Source: Lewinellaceae bacterium
GTDB lineage: Bacteria; Bacteroidota; Bacteroidia; Chitinophagales; Saprospiraceae
Reading direction: 5' to 3'
Length of the DNA: 64,000 nucleotides
NCBI GenBank assembly: GCA_016712415.1
Contig: JADJRC010000049.1
Span: 124,001 to 188,000, forward strand
Positions within the stretch are counted from its first letter, which is position 1. Every line of letters begins with the position of its first letter. Below are positions 36,447 to 44,808 of this stretch, piece by piece. Under the pieces are notes generated by a model, which saw nothing but the letters and a program-made list of their open reading frames with translations, had not been told where the DNA came from and searched no databases. Made by a program: the position numbers and the translations under genes.

Positions 36447-37475
36447 ATGCGCATTATGACCTCCACACTCGCCAACGCAGAAAAAAAACTCGACCGGCTC
36501 GGCTATCTTGACATCGACATAGACCCGGAAATGGACCTCGTAGCCGAAATAAACCGGCTCAAAAAAGAGAAAAACGCTATCATCCTGGCGCATTACTACC
36601 AGGAGTCAGAAATACAGGATGTGGCCGATTACATCGGCGATTCACTCGGGCTGTCGCAAAAGGCAGCAGCTACCGATGCAGACCTTATCGTGTTTGCCGG
36701 GGTGCATTTTATGGCGGAAACGGCGAAAATGCTGTCGCCCGGAAAGAAAGTCCTGCTGCCCGACCTCAAGGCCGGCTGTTCGCTGGCCGATTCCTGCCCG
36801 CCGCATATTTTCAAAAAATTCAAGGAAAAATACCCGGACCACGTGGTGGTTAGTTACATCAACTGCACGGCCGAGCTCAAAACACTGACGGACATCTGCT
36901 GCACCTCCACCAACGCGGTGGCCATCATCGAGAGCATCCCCAAAGATCAGCCGATCATCTTTGCGCCCGACAAGAACCTCGGGGCATACCTGATCAAAAA
37001 AACCGGGCGCGACATGGTACTCTGGAACGGCGCCTGCATGGTACACGAAATATTCAGCCACGAGCGCATCGTCAAACTCAAGAACCGTCATCCCGGCGCC
37101 AAATTCATCGCTCACCCCGAATGTGAGGCGCATATTCTCGAAATGGCCGACTTTATCGGCAGCACCACGGGCTTGTTGAAATACACCATCAACGACCCGG
37201 CTCAGGAATTCATCGTCGCCACAGAGGCCGGTATCCTGCACCAGATGCAAAAAGCCAGTCCGGGAAAAACCTTCATCCCTGCTCCGCCCAACAACAACTG
37301 CGCCTGCAACGACTGTCCGCACATGAAGCGCAATACCATGGAAAAACTCTACCTCTGCATGGAATACGAAATGCCGGAAATTACCCTGCCTGACTGGGTG
37401 ATTGAACAGGGCGTAAAATCAATCGACCGTATGCTGGAAATTTCGGAAAAAGCGGGGCTGGGACTAAAGGGCTGA
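36447..37475 (+). CDS. nadA: Quinolinate synthase A
   Basis: NadA condenses iminoaspartate with dihydroxyacetone phosphate to quinolinate in NAD synthesis, using a 4Fe-4S cluster. The 342-residue product shows ILAHYYQESEIQDVADYIGDS-like opening, GVHFMAETAKMLSPGKKVLL, the cluster cysteines in KAGCSLADSC, WNGACMVHE and CACNDCPHMK, and HPECEAHILEMADFIGST. Two Met codons are possible at the start (MRIMTS); the first is used here and the second is equally good. nadB and nadC are not next to it. Confidence 0.95.
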   Translation: MRIMTSTLANAEKKLDRLGYLDIDIDPEMDLVAEINRLKKEKNAIILAHYYQESEIQDVADYIGDSLGLSQKAAATDADLIVFAGVHFMAETAKMLSPGKKVLLPDLKAGCSLADSCPPHIFKKFKEKYPDHVVVSYINCTAELKTLTDICCTSTNAVAIIESIPKDQPIIFAPDKNLGAYLIKKTGRDMVLWNGACMVHEIFSHERIVKLKNRHPGAKFIAHPECEAHILEMADFIGSTTGLLKYTINDPAQEFIVATEAGILHQMQKASPGKTFIPAPPNNNCACNDCPHMKRNTMEKLYLCMEYEMPEITLPDWVIEQGVKSIDRMLEISEKAGLGLKG

Positions 37476-37616
37476 GGCATATTAACGCTTCCATTCCGAG
37501 GGATTATTCAGCGGCAATCGGCGGGTAAGTTTTCCGTTTTTGCAAATCGGACGCCCAGCCTTGGTTGTCAAAAAATCTTTTACCTTGCCCGGAAATTCGA
37601 CACAAATATTTCCGAT

Positions 37617-38408
37617 ATGGTATACAACCGCACTTTTCTGCTAACCGTCCTCTCTGTAGCCGCCTTCTCTTTCCTGAGCAGCTGCGGCAACGAAACGCCC
37701 AAAACCGAAGCGAAACCGCCTGCTGACAATGAACTCAGCGAGCAGGAAAAGGCCGATGGCTGGAAACTGTTGTTCGACGGCAAAAGCCTTGCAGGCTGGC
37801 ACAAATACGGCGGCGCCCCCGTGGGCAAAATGTGGATGGTCGACGACGGCGCCATACACCTCGAAGCCAAGCGGGCAGAAGGCGAATGGCAGGCCTCCGA
37901 CGGTGGCGATATCCTGACCAACGACGATTACGAAAATTTTGAACTCCGGCTCGACTGGAAAATCGACACCTGCGGCAACTCGGGCATCATCTACCATATC
38001 GTGGAAGATACCGCCAAATACGGCTATCCCTGGATGACAGGACCAGAAATGCAGGTGCTGGACAATGCCTGTCACCCCGACGGCAAGCTCGTCAAGCACC
38101 GCGCCGGCGACCTCTATGATCTGATAGAATGCTCAACGGTCACGGTTAAGCCCGCCCTGGAATGGAACAGCGTGCGGCTGGTATCGCGCAGCGGCATGGT
38201 GGAGCATTGGCTCAACGGTACAAAAGTCGTGGAGATTCAAATGCTTGAAAATGGCAAGCCCACCCAGCAATGGCTCGACCTGATCAAGGGGAGCAAATTC
38301 CCCGGTCTGCCTGCGCCCGATTTTGGACTGGCCACAAAAGGCAAAATATCGCTGCAGGATCACGGGAACAAAGTGTGGTATAAAAATATCAAGATCAGGA
38401 CTTATTAA
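37617..38408 (+). CDS. DUF1080 (3-keto-disaccharide hydrolase-like) lipoprotein
   Basis: The 263-residue lipoprotein has a signal peptide with lipobox FLSSC (Cys at about 23). The mature part is one DUF1080 domain: GWKLLFDGKSLAGWHKYGG, FELRLDWKIDTCGNSGIIYH, GPEMQVLDN, WNSVRLVSRSGMVEHWLNG and a terminal VWYKNIKIRTY. DUF1080 proteins have a concanavalin-like fold, and members have been shown to act on 3-keto-sugars. A TTG...TACCTTGC promoter-like pair precedes it (about 37561-37585). It is convergent with the radical SAM gene, eight bases apart. Confidence 0.9.
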   Translation: MVYNRTFLLTVLSVAAFSFLSSCGNETPKTEAKPPADNELSEQEKADGWKLLFDGKSLAGWHKYGGAPVGKMWMVDDGAIHLEAKRAEGEWQASDGGDILTNDDYENFELRLDWKIDTCGNSGIIYHIVEDTAKYGYPWMTGPEMQVLDNACHPDGKLVKHRAGDLYDLIECSTVTVKPALEWNSVRLVSRSGMVEHWLNGTKVVEIQMLENGKPTQQWLDLIKGSKFPGLPAPDFGLATKGKISLQDHGNKVWYKNIKIRTY

Positions 38409-38416
38409 AACCGGGT

Positions 38417-39511
38417 TCAGAACAGGCGCAATTGCGGCGACTTGAACTGTTCGTGCAGGTCAAGGTTGTAAGCCGGCATTTTCCGGCCTTTCATAAATTT
38501 CTCTTTGGCGATACGAAACTGCTCGTGTACGATGGCGGCAATGTTGCCTTCGCCGCGCATGCGATTGCCGAAGCGTTTTTCATGCAGGTTGCCGCCATGT
38601 GTGTCGCGGATGCGGTTGAGCACCCTGTCCGCCCGGTCGGGCATGGTTTTTCGGATCCAGTCCTCAAAAATGACCGCTACGTCGCCATTGAGCCGCACCA
38701 TCGAATGGCCGACGCCCAGGGCGCCGTGATCGGCGGCGGCTTTTACCAGCGAAAAAACTTCGTGGTCGTTCAATCCGGGGATAATGGGCGCCGCCATCAC
38801 AAACACCGGGATACCCGCCTGGGTGAGCAACTCCACCGTTTTCAGTCGCTGCTGAACAGTCGCGGTGCGCGGCTCGAGGAACTGCCGCAATTCTTCCTGC
38901 AACGTCGTGATACTGATGGCTACTCCGGTCAGGCCCTCGGACGCCAGTTTTTCCAGAATATCGATATCGCGTAGCACGAGGCTGTTTTTGGTGATCAGCC
39001 CGACGGGGTGCCGGTATTTCCAGAATACTTCCAGACAGGCACGGGTGATCCCGAATTTGCGTTCCGCAGGTTGGTATACATCCGTATTGCCGGCAAACAT
39101 GATCGGCGCCGCTTTCCAGGATTTCTTTTTCAGTTCGGTTTCCAGCAGTTGGGCTGCATTGCGCTTCACGAGTATTTTCCGTTCAAAATCCAGTCCGGCA
39201 CTGTACCCCCAGTACGGATGCGTGTTTCGGGCATAGCAGTAGATACAGCCGTGCTCACAGCCCTGGTAGGGGTTCATGCTCCATTCCATGGGGATATCGG
39301 GGCTTTCGACGCGGTTGAGGATAGTTTTGGGATGGGTATCGAGGTATTCGGTTTTCAATTTGTCCTCTTCCCATCCGTCTGCCGTCAGCGCCCGGTCGAG
39401 CGGTTCCTGGTCCCTGACGATCTTTTCATACGGTGAAGGAGGATTGATTTGGGCGCCGCGCCCGCGGAGAAAGGTATCCTGTGTTTCCAAAACAAAATTT
39501 TTGACAAACAT
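38417..39511 (-). CDS. PA0069-family radical SAM protein
   Basis: From ATG 39511 the product is 364 residues; a start ten codons upstream is less likely. The radical SAM cluster motif CEHGCIYCYAR places C85, C89 and C92 as 4Fe-4S ligands, followed by the AdoMet-binding pattern MFAGNTDVYQPAE. RGRGAQINPPSPYEK near the start and SMNPYQGCEHGC are typical of the PA0069 family, related to spore photoproduct lyase-like proteins. The substrate is unknown. It stands alone on the minus strand between the DUF1080 and ligase genes. Confidence 0.9.
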   Translation of the reverse strand: MFVKNFVLETQDTFLRGRGAQINPPSPYEKIVRDQEPLDRALTADGWEEDKLKTEYLDTHPKTILNRVESPDIPMEWSMNPYQGCEHGCIYCYARNTHPYWGYSAGLDFERKILVKRNAAQLLETELKKKSWKAAPIMFAGNTDVYQPAERKFGITRACLEVFWKYRHPVGLITKNSLVLRDIDILEKLASEGLTGVAISITTLQEELRQFLEPRTATVQQRLKTVELLTQAGIPVFVMAAPIIPGLNDHEVFSLVKAAADHGALGVGHSMVRLNGDVAVIFEDWIRKTMPDRADRVLNRIRDTHGGNLHEKRFGNRMRGEGNIAAIVHEQFRIAKEKFMKGRKMPAYNLDLHEQFKSPQLRLF

Positions 39512-39576
39512 AAAACAATTTGAGTTAAAAATAAAAAACAAAAATTTTATTGTTTGGCTAAAAATCCGCCGTACAG

Positions 39577-40833
39577 TTGCACGTGGAAAAACCGCCCGTT
39601 TGGATAGAAAGAGGCTACCTGATGTTGTTCGCCCTGTTGCCCTGGTCGTTCGAATACTCGTTTGGCGAATGGAACCTGAATTTACCGGGCGAGCCGCTTA
39701 TCGCCCTGCTGGGACTGGCCCTTGCATGGCAGGTCGCCCGGCAACCGACTGTCCTGAACCGGGTGTTTACCCGGAGCCGCCTGCTTAAAATTAGCCTTGC
39801 CTGGGTTTGCTGGATGGCCGTATGTGCAGCCGTTTCCACCATACCGCTTGTTTCCTGGAAATACTGGGTGGTGGAAACAGGCCATTGGTGGGTTTTTGCC
39901 GTCGGTCTGAGCCTTTTTCCCGATATCATTCGCAGGGGCATTGCCCATTTTGCAGTTTCGATGTCAGGAATGGTAGCGTACACCTTGATTCATCACGCCT
40001 TTTACCACTTTCGCGCCGACCAGGCGCTGTTGGCGCCAATGCCCTTTTTCCCCGAAAACACCCTGTACGGGGCGGTGCTGGCAATGGTGGTGTTTCTGAG
40101 CGCCGCAACCTGTTTTCAGCAGCCGAATCGGTTCCGGAAAGTACTTTTCGGTCTGCTGTTTAGTATTGGTCTGTTCTTTTCATTCAGCCAGGCGGCATGG
40201 GTTTCGGTACTGGTGGCCGGCGCTGTCGGCACGCTTGTGTATTACCGTGAAAAATGGCGCACCCTGATCCCGGGATTCATCCTGCTCGTGCTGCTGTCCT
40301 GCTTTTTCCGGCAACCCATACAGCAGGCGCTTGCGCAGGACGTTTCATTTCAGGAACGCCTGAACCGCTATTCCTGCGCCCTGCGCATGTCGGCAGACCG
40401 TATGTGGACAGGCTTCGGACCGGGTACTTTTCAGTTTCAGTACCTTCCCTACCAGCGACCGGAACAGATGACCCGCATCAGTATCAGGCAGCCCATACCG
40501 GGGCACACCCCGGATACCTATGGCAGGGGCGGCGGGGCGCATTCCGAATATTTTCAGGCATTGGCCGACATGGGTCTTGCCGGGTTGACGCTATATGTGC
40601 TACTCGCCTTTGTGGTGCTGGCCTCCGGAATCCAATGTGTAACGAGGGGAAAAACACGCGAGGGCCGGATTTTCATCCTGCTGCTTACGCTTGGCCTTAT
40701 GACTTTTTCCTCCACGGCCTGCTCAACAACCTGCTGCACGACGGAAGGATTGCGGCGCTGGTGTGGGCGGCGGCAGTTGGCAGTAGCAGCAGGCAGTGCT
40801 AAATTCCTCTCCTTTTCACTTCACGAAGTATAA
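39577..40833 (+). CDS. O-antigen ligase / Wzy-type membrane protein (3' frameshift)
   Basis: The product has about ten hydrophobic membrane segments and a long periplasmic loop with RMWTGFGPGTFQFQYLPYQ and GGGAHSEYFQALADMGLAGL, the pattern of the Wzy_C/O-antigen ligase superfamily that joins or polymerises glycans. Near the end the frame is wrong: after LLLTLGLMTF the current reading gives SSTACSTTCC. Adding one T at the T5 run 40704-40708 gives FFLHGLLNNLLHDGRIAALV, a normal final membrane helix, and a stop at 40800-40802. The true gene is therefore probably 39577-40802. The function is inferred from topology and motif only. Confidence 0.72.
   Translation: MHVEKPPVWIERGYLMLFALLPWSFEYSFGEWNLNLPGEPLIALLGLALAWQVARQPTVLNRVFTRSRLLKISLAWVCWMAVCAAVSTIPLVSWKYWVVETGHWWVFAVGLSLFPDIIRRGIAHFAVSMSGMVAYTLIHHAFYHFRADQALLAPMPFFPENTLYGAVLAMVVFLSAATCFQQPNRFRKVLFGLLFSIGLFFSFSQAAWVSVLVAGAVGTLVYYREKWRTLIPGFILLVLLSCFFRQPIQQALAQDVSFQERLNRYSCALRMSADRMWTGFGPGTFQFQYLPYQRPEQMTRISIRQPIPGHTPDTYGRGGGAHSEYFQALADMGLAGLTLYVLLAFVVLASGIQCVTRGKTREGRIFILLLTLGLMTFSSTACSTTCCTTEGLRRWCGRRQLAVAAGSAKFLSFSLHEV
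40772..40799 (+). repeat. GGCAGT-type repeat at the 3' end of the ligase gene
   Basis: GGCAGTTGGCAGTAGCAGCA followed by GGCAGTGC forms the last codons of the corrected frame (VGSSSRQC). The words match those in the fadH linker array at 23401. Confidence 0.6.
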
Positions 40834-41980
40834 ACGACAGTTCGCGGCCTGCGTCGCCGGTGACGGAAGAGTTTTCCTGTGCGCGGCGGATCAGGTAGGG
40901 AATAACTTCATTCACCTGGCCGTAGGGGAGGTACTTGGCTACGCGATAACCTGCAGCGGCGAGGTTGAACGTGACATTATCGCTCATACCGTAGAGCTGG
41001 CTGAACAGGGTGCCGGGGTGGTCGTGCGGAATGCCCTTTTTTTCCATCAGTTCGACCTGTAGCAGGGCGCTGTCGGCGTTGTGACTGGCATTGCAGAAAG
41101 CCATCGTGTCCAGGTGGTCGATACAGAAACGAATGGCGGTATTGTAGTGATCGTCCGTAGCATTTTTGTCTGGATTGATCGGGTTTTCGTTGCCGTAAGA
41201 CGCAGCGTAAAAGGCTTCTTTTTCCATGTAGGCGCCACGGACGAGTTTGGCGCCGAGCATAAATCCCGCCTTCCGGGCGCGGTCGTAACTGTCGAGCAGA
41301 AACTGGAGTCGGTCTTTGCGGTACATCTGGAAAGTGTTGTACACGACAACGCGTTTTTTGTTGTATCGCTTCATCATCAGCCAGACGAGGTGATCGATGG
41401 TATCCTGTATCCAGCTTTCCTCGGCGTCGATAAATACGGATACACCTTTGTTCGCGGCGTGATAGCACACAGCGTCGATGCGTTTGAGTACATTGCGGTA
41501 TTCGCTGAGTTCGTCGCGGGTGAGCGTGGGGCGGTGCTGTACCTTCTCCAGCAGGTGAAAACGCGCCAGACCGGTTACCTTGGTGCTGACGACCGGGATG
41601 TGTTTGGAACGGGACGCAAAATCGATGGCGCGGATGTTTTCATTCATCGTGTGGTTAAAATCGATCTCCGTCTCCTTGGCTTCCGCGCCGTAGTCGAGTA
41701 CGGTCAGGGTATGGTATGCAGCCAGGTGTTCGATACTGGGCTGACTGTCGAGCAGGGTAGTGCCCCCCACAAACTGATCGAACACCGTTTTTTTGACGAT
41801 GGTCTCGGCAAAAGGCAAACCATTCTCCACCGCCCAAAGGGCAAGTTTTGAGCCGTATTTCACGAGCCAGGGCTTGTTCATCATGCTGAACAGCCAGGCG
41901 GTTTTCTTCAGTTCGCGGTTGGTCAGGTGCGAAAAGGCAATCTCCGTATTGGAAAAATCAACTGTGGACATGTCGTACAT
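40799..41980 (-). CDS. Proline dehydrogenase
   Basis: FAD-linked oxidation of proline to pyrroline-5-carboxylate. The 393-residue product shows the PRODH barrel: VVSTKVTGLARFHLLEK, GVSVFIDAEESWIQDTID, YNTFQMYRKDRLQFLLDSYD, LGAKLVRGAYMEKE and CNASHNADSALLQV, with the C-terminal YLPYGQVNEVIPYLIRRAQEN. It is a stand-alone PRODH rather than a PutA fusion. Its ATG follows the aroE stop without a gap (TGAATG), so the two are probably translated together. Its TAG overlaps the corrected stop of the convergent ligase gene by two bases. Confidence 0.94.
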   Translation of the reverse strand: MYDMSTVDFSNTEIAFSHLTNRELKKTAWLFSMMNKPWLVKYGSKLALWAVENGLPFAETIVKKTVFDQFVGGTTLLDSQPSIEHLAAYHTLTVLDYGAEAKETEIDFNHTMNENIRAIDFASRSKHIPVVSTKVTGLARFHLLEKVQHRPTLTRDELSEYRNVLKRIDAVCYHAANKGVSVFIDAEESWIQDTIDHLVWLMMKRYNKKRVVVYNTFQMYRKDRLQFLLDSYDRARKAGFMLGAKLVRGAYMEKEAFYAASYGNENPINPDKNATDDHYNTAIRFCIDHLDTMAFCNASHNADSALLQVELMEKKGIPHDHPGTLFSQLYGMSDNVTFNLAAAGYRVAKYLPYGQVNEVIPYLIRRAQENSSVTGDAGRELSFILREVKRRGI

Positions 41981-42724
41981 TCAACTGTTCCAGATGCGCC
42001 AGGACGCTTCAGCCTGTAACTGCAACATTTCCAGACCGTTCTTTGTGGTGGAGCCCTGCGCTTTGGCTTTGCGCAAAAGTAGCGTTTCGGCAGGATTGTA
42101 TATGAGGTCGAACACTAAATGTTTAGGACTCAGTCTTTCAAATGGCAAATCCGGGCATTTTTCCACGTCGGGCCATGTCCCGAGCGGTGTTGCATTGATA
42201 ATCAGGGCTGGCAGCGAGGCCTCATCCCGAAGGGAAGCATAGGATACCTGATCGTCGCCCACAGGCCGGCGCGACACGAACCGAACCGAAATACCCCTTT
42301 TTTTCAACACATATCCTGTGGCTTTCGAGGCTCCGCCTGTACCCAGCACCAACGCCTCAGTGCCCCCGGCCAGCCAGCGCCCTTCGTCTATCGCATTCAG
42401 GGCGTTTTCAAACCCAATGGCATCGGTGTTGAAGCCCTTCATCCGGCCGTTTTCAATTTTTATGGAATTTACGGCGCCGACCGCGCGTGCTGTGTCATCC
42501 AGTTCGTCCAGGTATGGAATAACGCTTTCCTTGTGCGGAATGGTCACGCTCAGGCCGTACAGGTTGGGGTGGGCGGAAATCAGGGCCGGCAGGTCGGCGA
42601 TATGTTCCAGCGGAAAAAGTTCGAATCGTGCATCGGCTATACCTTCCCGGGCGAATTTTTCCGTGAAATACTGTTTTGAAAACGAATGGCCGATTGGGTA
42701 GCCGATGAGCCCGAATAAACGCAT
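41981..42724 (-). CDS. aroE: Shikimate dehydrogenase
   Basis: NADPH-dependent reduction of 3-dehydroshikimate in aromatic amino acid synthesis. ATG 42724 gives 247 residues starting MRLFGLIGYPIGHSFSKQYF; the reading from 42781 adds 19 residues before the invariant start and overlaps the upstream gene. Seen are the substrate motifs SxS near the start, LSVTIPHKESV with the catalytic Lys, GAVNSI, GFNTDAIGF and the nucleotide motif VLGTGGASKA. It lies 31 bases downstream of the TIR gene and abuts the proline dehydrogenase gene, all on the minus strand. Confidence 0.95.
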   Translation of the reverse strand: MRLFGLIGYPIGHSFSKQYFTEKFAREGIADARFELFPLEHIADLPALISAHPNLYGLSVTIPHKESVIPYLDELDDTARAVGAVNSIKIENGRMKGFNTDAIGFENALNAIDEGRWLAGGTEALVLGTGGASKATGYVLKKRGISVRFVSRRPVGDDQVSYASLRDEASLPALIINATPLGTWPDVEKCPDLPFERLSPKHLVFDLIYNPAETLLLRKAKAQGSTTKNGLEMLQLQAEASWRIWNS

Positions 42725-42755
42725 GGGTATTTTTTTGGGTAAAGTTGGGCAAATT

Positions 42756-43508
42756 TCATGCTTCACCCAAAAAGGCGACATGCAGGTGCTGCAATTCGGC
42801 CGGCAGCGCAGGCATGGGCTTTTCCCAATATACCGGACGGATAAATGATTTGTCGCTGCGCTTCAGGGCAGAACGCCATTCCTGTTCCACATACCGTGAG
42901 CCCTTTGCGTGATCCGACCAGCACAACTGGAACAGGTCGGCATCAGCGATCATTTGTTCCAGTGCCTCTGACCAGACCTCCCCGCTGCGCAGTTTTTTGA
43001 CGTCGCGCAGGTAATCGTCGCCAAGGGCTCGATAGGCTTTTTCCAGTTGTTCCACGACAGGGGTGTCTTTGTGCGCATAGGAAACAAATATTTTGCGGTA
43101 CACCTTGCCGGTTGCATGTGTCTCCTTTTGTTGTGGCTGTGGCGACGCGGCAGCAAAAGCCATGACCGGTATGGCCTCTTTTTGGGCAGTCACCTCGATT
43201 TCAGCGACGAGCAGCGACTCCAGGTAAATGCGTACGACGCCCCGGATCGCATCGGTCCGGATGCCTGTGTCGGCCTTAACCCGGAACTCCGCCAGGTGCC
43301 AGTCTTCCAGCCACCGGAACCGGTACGACGGCGGGTTGCATTGCACACCCGGTATGTCGGGCATCACGGTCAGCGTTGTGCCTTTGGGGATGGAATGGCT
43401 GATGGCCTCCTTGGCCTCTGAAATACTTCCCTTGAGCGTCAGGGCGCGCAAGCCCAGGTCTTCAGCGACCTCCGGCCACGCAGCGGCGGCGTAGACATAT
43501 ACCAGCAT
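42756..43508 (-). CDS. TIR-domain part of a two-TM TIR protein (separated by frameshift)
   Basis: The TIR domain at the C-terminal end reads KIFVSYAHKDTPVVEQLEKA, LRSGEVWSEALEQMI, ADLFQLCWSDHAKGSRYVEQ and RPVYWEKPMPALP, with a glutamate-bearing helix where the NADase Glu lies in catalytic TIRs. In front is a ~130-residue conserved-looking module (FQCHAVYPNPFSSDAWQRML, GTTLTVMPDIPGVQ, FRWLEDWHLAEFRVKA) that I have the impression accompanies other bacterial TIR proteins. The frame is open only from about 43633. One added A in the A5 run (plus-strand T5 43629-43633) joins it to the membrane fragment at 43439-44164 as DFKKYTNKTGEDTYSEY. The whole protein would be about 468 residues. The likely role is signalling or NAD hydrolysis on infection; this is inference. 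Confidence 0.82.
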   Translation of the reverse strand: MLVYVYAAAAWPEVAEDLGLRALTLKGSISEAKEAISHSIPKGTTLTVMPDIPGVQCNPPSYRFRWLEDWHLAEFRVKADTGIRTDAIRGVVRIYLESLLVAEIEVTAQKEAIPVMAFAAASPQPQQKETHATGKVYRKIFVSYAHKDTPVVEQLEKAYRALGDDYLRDVKKLRSGEVWSEALEQMIADADLFQLCWSDHAKGSRYVEQEWRSALKRSDKSFIRPVYWEKPMPALPAELQHLHVAFLGEA

Positions 43509-44164
43509 GCGCTGCCACGCGTCGGAAGAAAACGGGTTGGGATATACGGCGTGGCACTGGAAAGGAGAAGGAGGTTCGGATACGACTTCATATTCCGAAT
43601 ATGTATCCTCGCCGGTTTTATTTGTATATTTTTAAAATCAGGATGTCCCGCTGGTTTAAATACCCTCTTGCAAGTTTTCCAGAAGTATTCGGTCACCCCT
43701 AAATCCTTACCGTATTTATCAATCTTTTTTAAATCACGCCGTATCCGTTGTAAACCCTTGTTTTTGCCGGCAATTAGAATCGCGCCGAGAAAAAGGATGA
43801 ACAGGTGACCCGAGTCTATCTTTGTGGGAAACTTGAAAATGCCGGAATTTGTATTGCTGACATATGTCCATACCGCCAAAAGCGCAAGAGAGAACAACAG
43901 TAACAGGCCAATCCACCACAAGGTCTTTATCCTGATTTTATTTAATGCACTGGAAGTCGACACAACTGCATCGTAAACTTTCTCAATATCCTTATTGTCG
44001 ATTTTGAACTGCTCCCGCAGAGAAAGTGCAAGGCTTTCACTCCCCAAGCTCGCTTCAGGCCTGAAAAGCCCCTGTTCCTCAAGGTGTTTTGCCAGCAGTT
44101 CGAGGCTTTTGCGCGATTCGAGTTCACCTATGATCTGGTCGAGTGTCTTTTTACTGTCGTCCAT
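43439..44164 (-). CDS. N-terminal membrane part of the TIR protein (frameshifted near 43629)
   Basis: ATG 44164 (MDDSKKTLDQ) overlaps the end of the upstream CHAT-like gene by 14 bases, a sign of coupled translation. The first ~75 residues are charged and helical, followed by two membrane segments at about 81-103 and 118-133, then a basic stretch. After DFKN (about residue 179) the reading leaves the true frame, and the remaining residues to 43439 are out-of-frame translation of the TIR part. With the frame restored the product is an inner-membrane protein with a long C-terminal region ending in TIR. No family is recognised for the N-terminal part. Confidence 0.7.
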   Translation of the reverse strand: MDDSKKTLDQIIGELESRKSLELLAKHLEEQGLFRPEASLGSESLALSLREQFKIDNKDIEKVYDAVVSTSSALNKIRIKTLWWIGLLLLFSLALLAVWTYVSNTNSGIFKFPTKIDSGHLFILFLGAILIAGKNKGLQRIRRDLKKIDKYGKDLGVTEYFWKTCKRVFKPAGHPDFKNIQIKPARIHIRNMKSYPNLLLLSSATPYIPTRFLPTRGSACWYMSTPPLRGRRSLKTWACAP

Positions 44165-44591
44165 GGTACAGGAATTTCGGCAATGCATAGTGATAGGCTT
44201 CAGCGAAACTGCGCCGCCCGTCCAGTTCGGCCAGCCAGCAACGGATGAAGGCCAGGCTGTCGGTCAGGGGCATGTTCCAGGTAGCCCATGCCGTAGCGCC
44301 GAGCGCCGGCGATTGGGCAAATGTATTCTTTTTCAGGTCGCCCGCTGCACAGACGAACCAGGCTAAACCAAGAGGAACCGGTCGAGCCGGCAGTGCACGC
44401 AAGGCTCTGGTGATGATTTCAACCGGTACGCCGCCATCGGCGAACTCCACGGCTTCCGTCCCGTTGTGAAGTTGAAAATGGTGGGCAATCATGAATACCG
44501 CCCGGATACTGGAATTGGCGACTATTTCCTGAAAGTCGTCAAAAGACACGTCCGCTTCCAATTGCACCTCCGAGTTGCGGCGCAACCACAT
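44151..44591 (-). CDS. CHAT-like (caspase-fold) small protein, main part
   Basis: The 146 residues from an internal Met carry a pattern like CHAT proteases: a strand with His, AVFMIAHHFQLHNG, an acidic/glycine segment VEFADGGVP, a strand with Cys, LAWFVCAAGDLKKN, then GATAWATWNMPLTDSLAFIR and RRSFAEAYHYAL, equivalent to the GA-VVASLWPV and S-x-AEAL blocks of CHAT domains. The His/Cys pair would be the catalytic dyad. The gene starts at 44803 and is broken by one missing base in a G/C run at 44702-44709. The corrected product is about 217 residues. It lies between the giant exported protein and the TIR protein, overlapping the latter. The CHAT call rests on pattern only. Confidence 0.55.
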   Translation of the reverse strand: MWLRRNSEVQLEADVSFDDFQEIVANSSIRAVFMIAHHFQLHNGTEAVEFADGGVPVEIITRALRALPARPVPLGLAWFVCAAGDLKKNTFAQSPALGATAWATWNMPLTDSLAFIRCWLAELDGRRSFAEAYHYALPKFLYHGRQ

Positions 44592-44614
44592 CAGGTCATC
44601 AAGGAGCGGGGCAA

Positions 44615-44803
44615 CTACCCGGTTGCGGTAGTCGCCCCAGTCCTTGCAATACCATTGTTGCCGTACAAAATCCCACTCGCGCCTGCGGCGAAAAAGCCAG
44701 CGGGCGGGGTGAACCGCTCCGCCCGGTAGCGCGATTCCGTCAGGGCGGGGCAGATCAGTACCGCAACCTGTTCCGGCGAGAGCGGGGTTTCTGCAACAGC
44801 CAT
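44615..44803 (-). CDS. N-terminal fragment of the CHAT-like gene (before frameshift)
   Basis: ATG 44803 lies five bases after the stop of the 1402-residue gene. The first ~34 residues (MAVAETPLSPEQVAVLICPA, then ESRYRAERFTPP) are in the true frame; beyond them the reading is out of frame and stops at 44615. One added C (plus-strand G) within 44702-44709 continues as RWLFRRRREWDFVRQQWYC into the frame of 44151-44591. It should be read as the start of that gene and not as a separate protein. Confidence 0.6.
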   Translation of the reverse strand: MAVAETPLSPEQVAVLICPALTESRYRAERFTPPAGFFAAGASGILYGNNGIARTGATTATG

Positions 44804-44808
44804 CCCTT

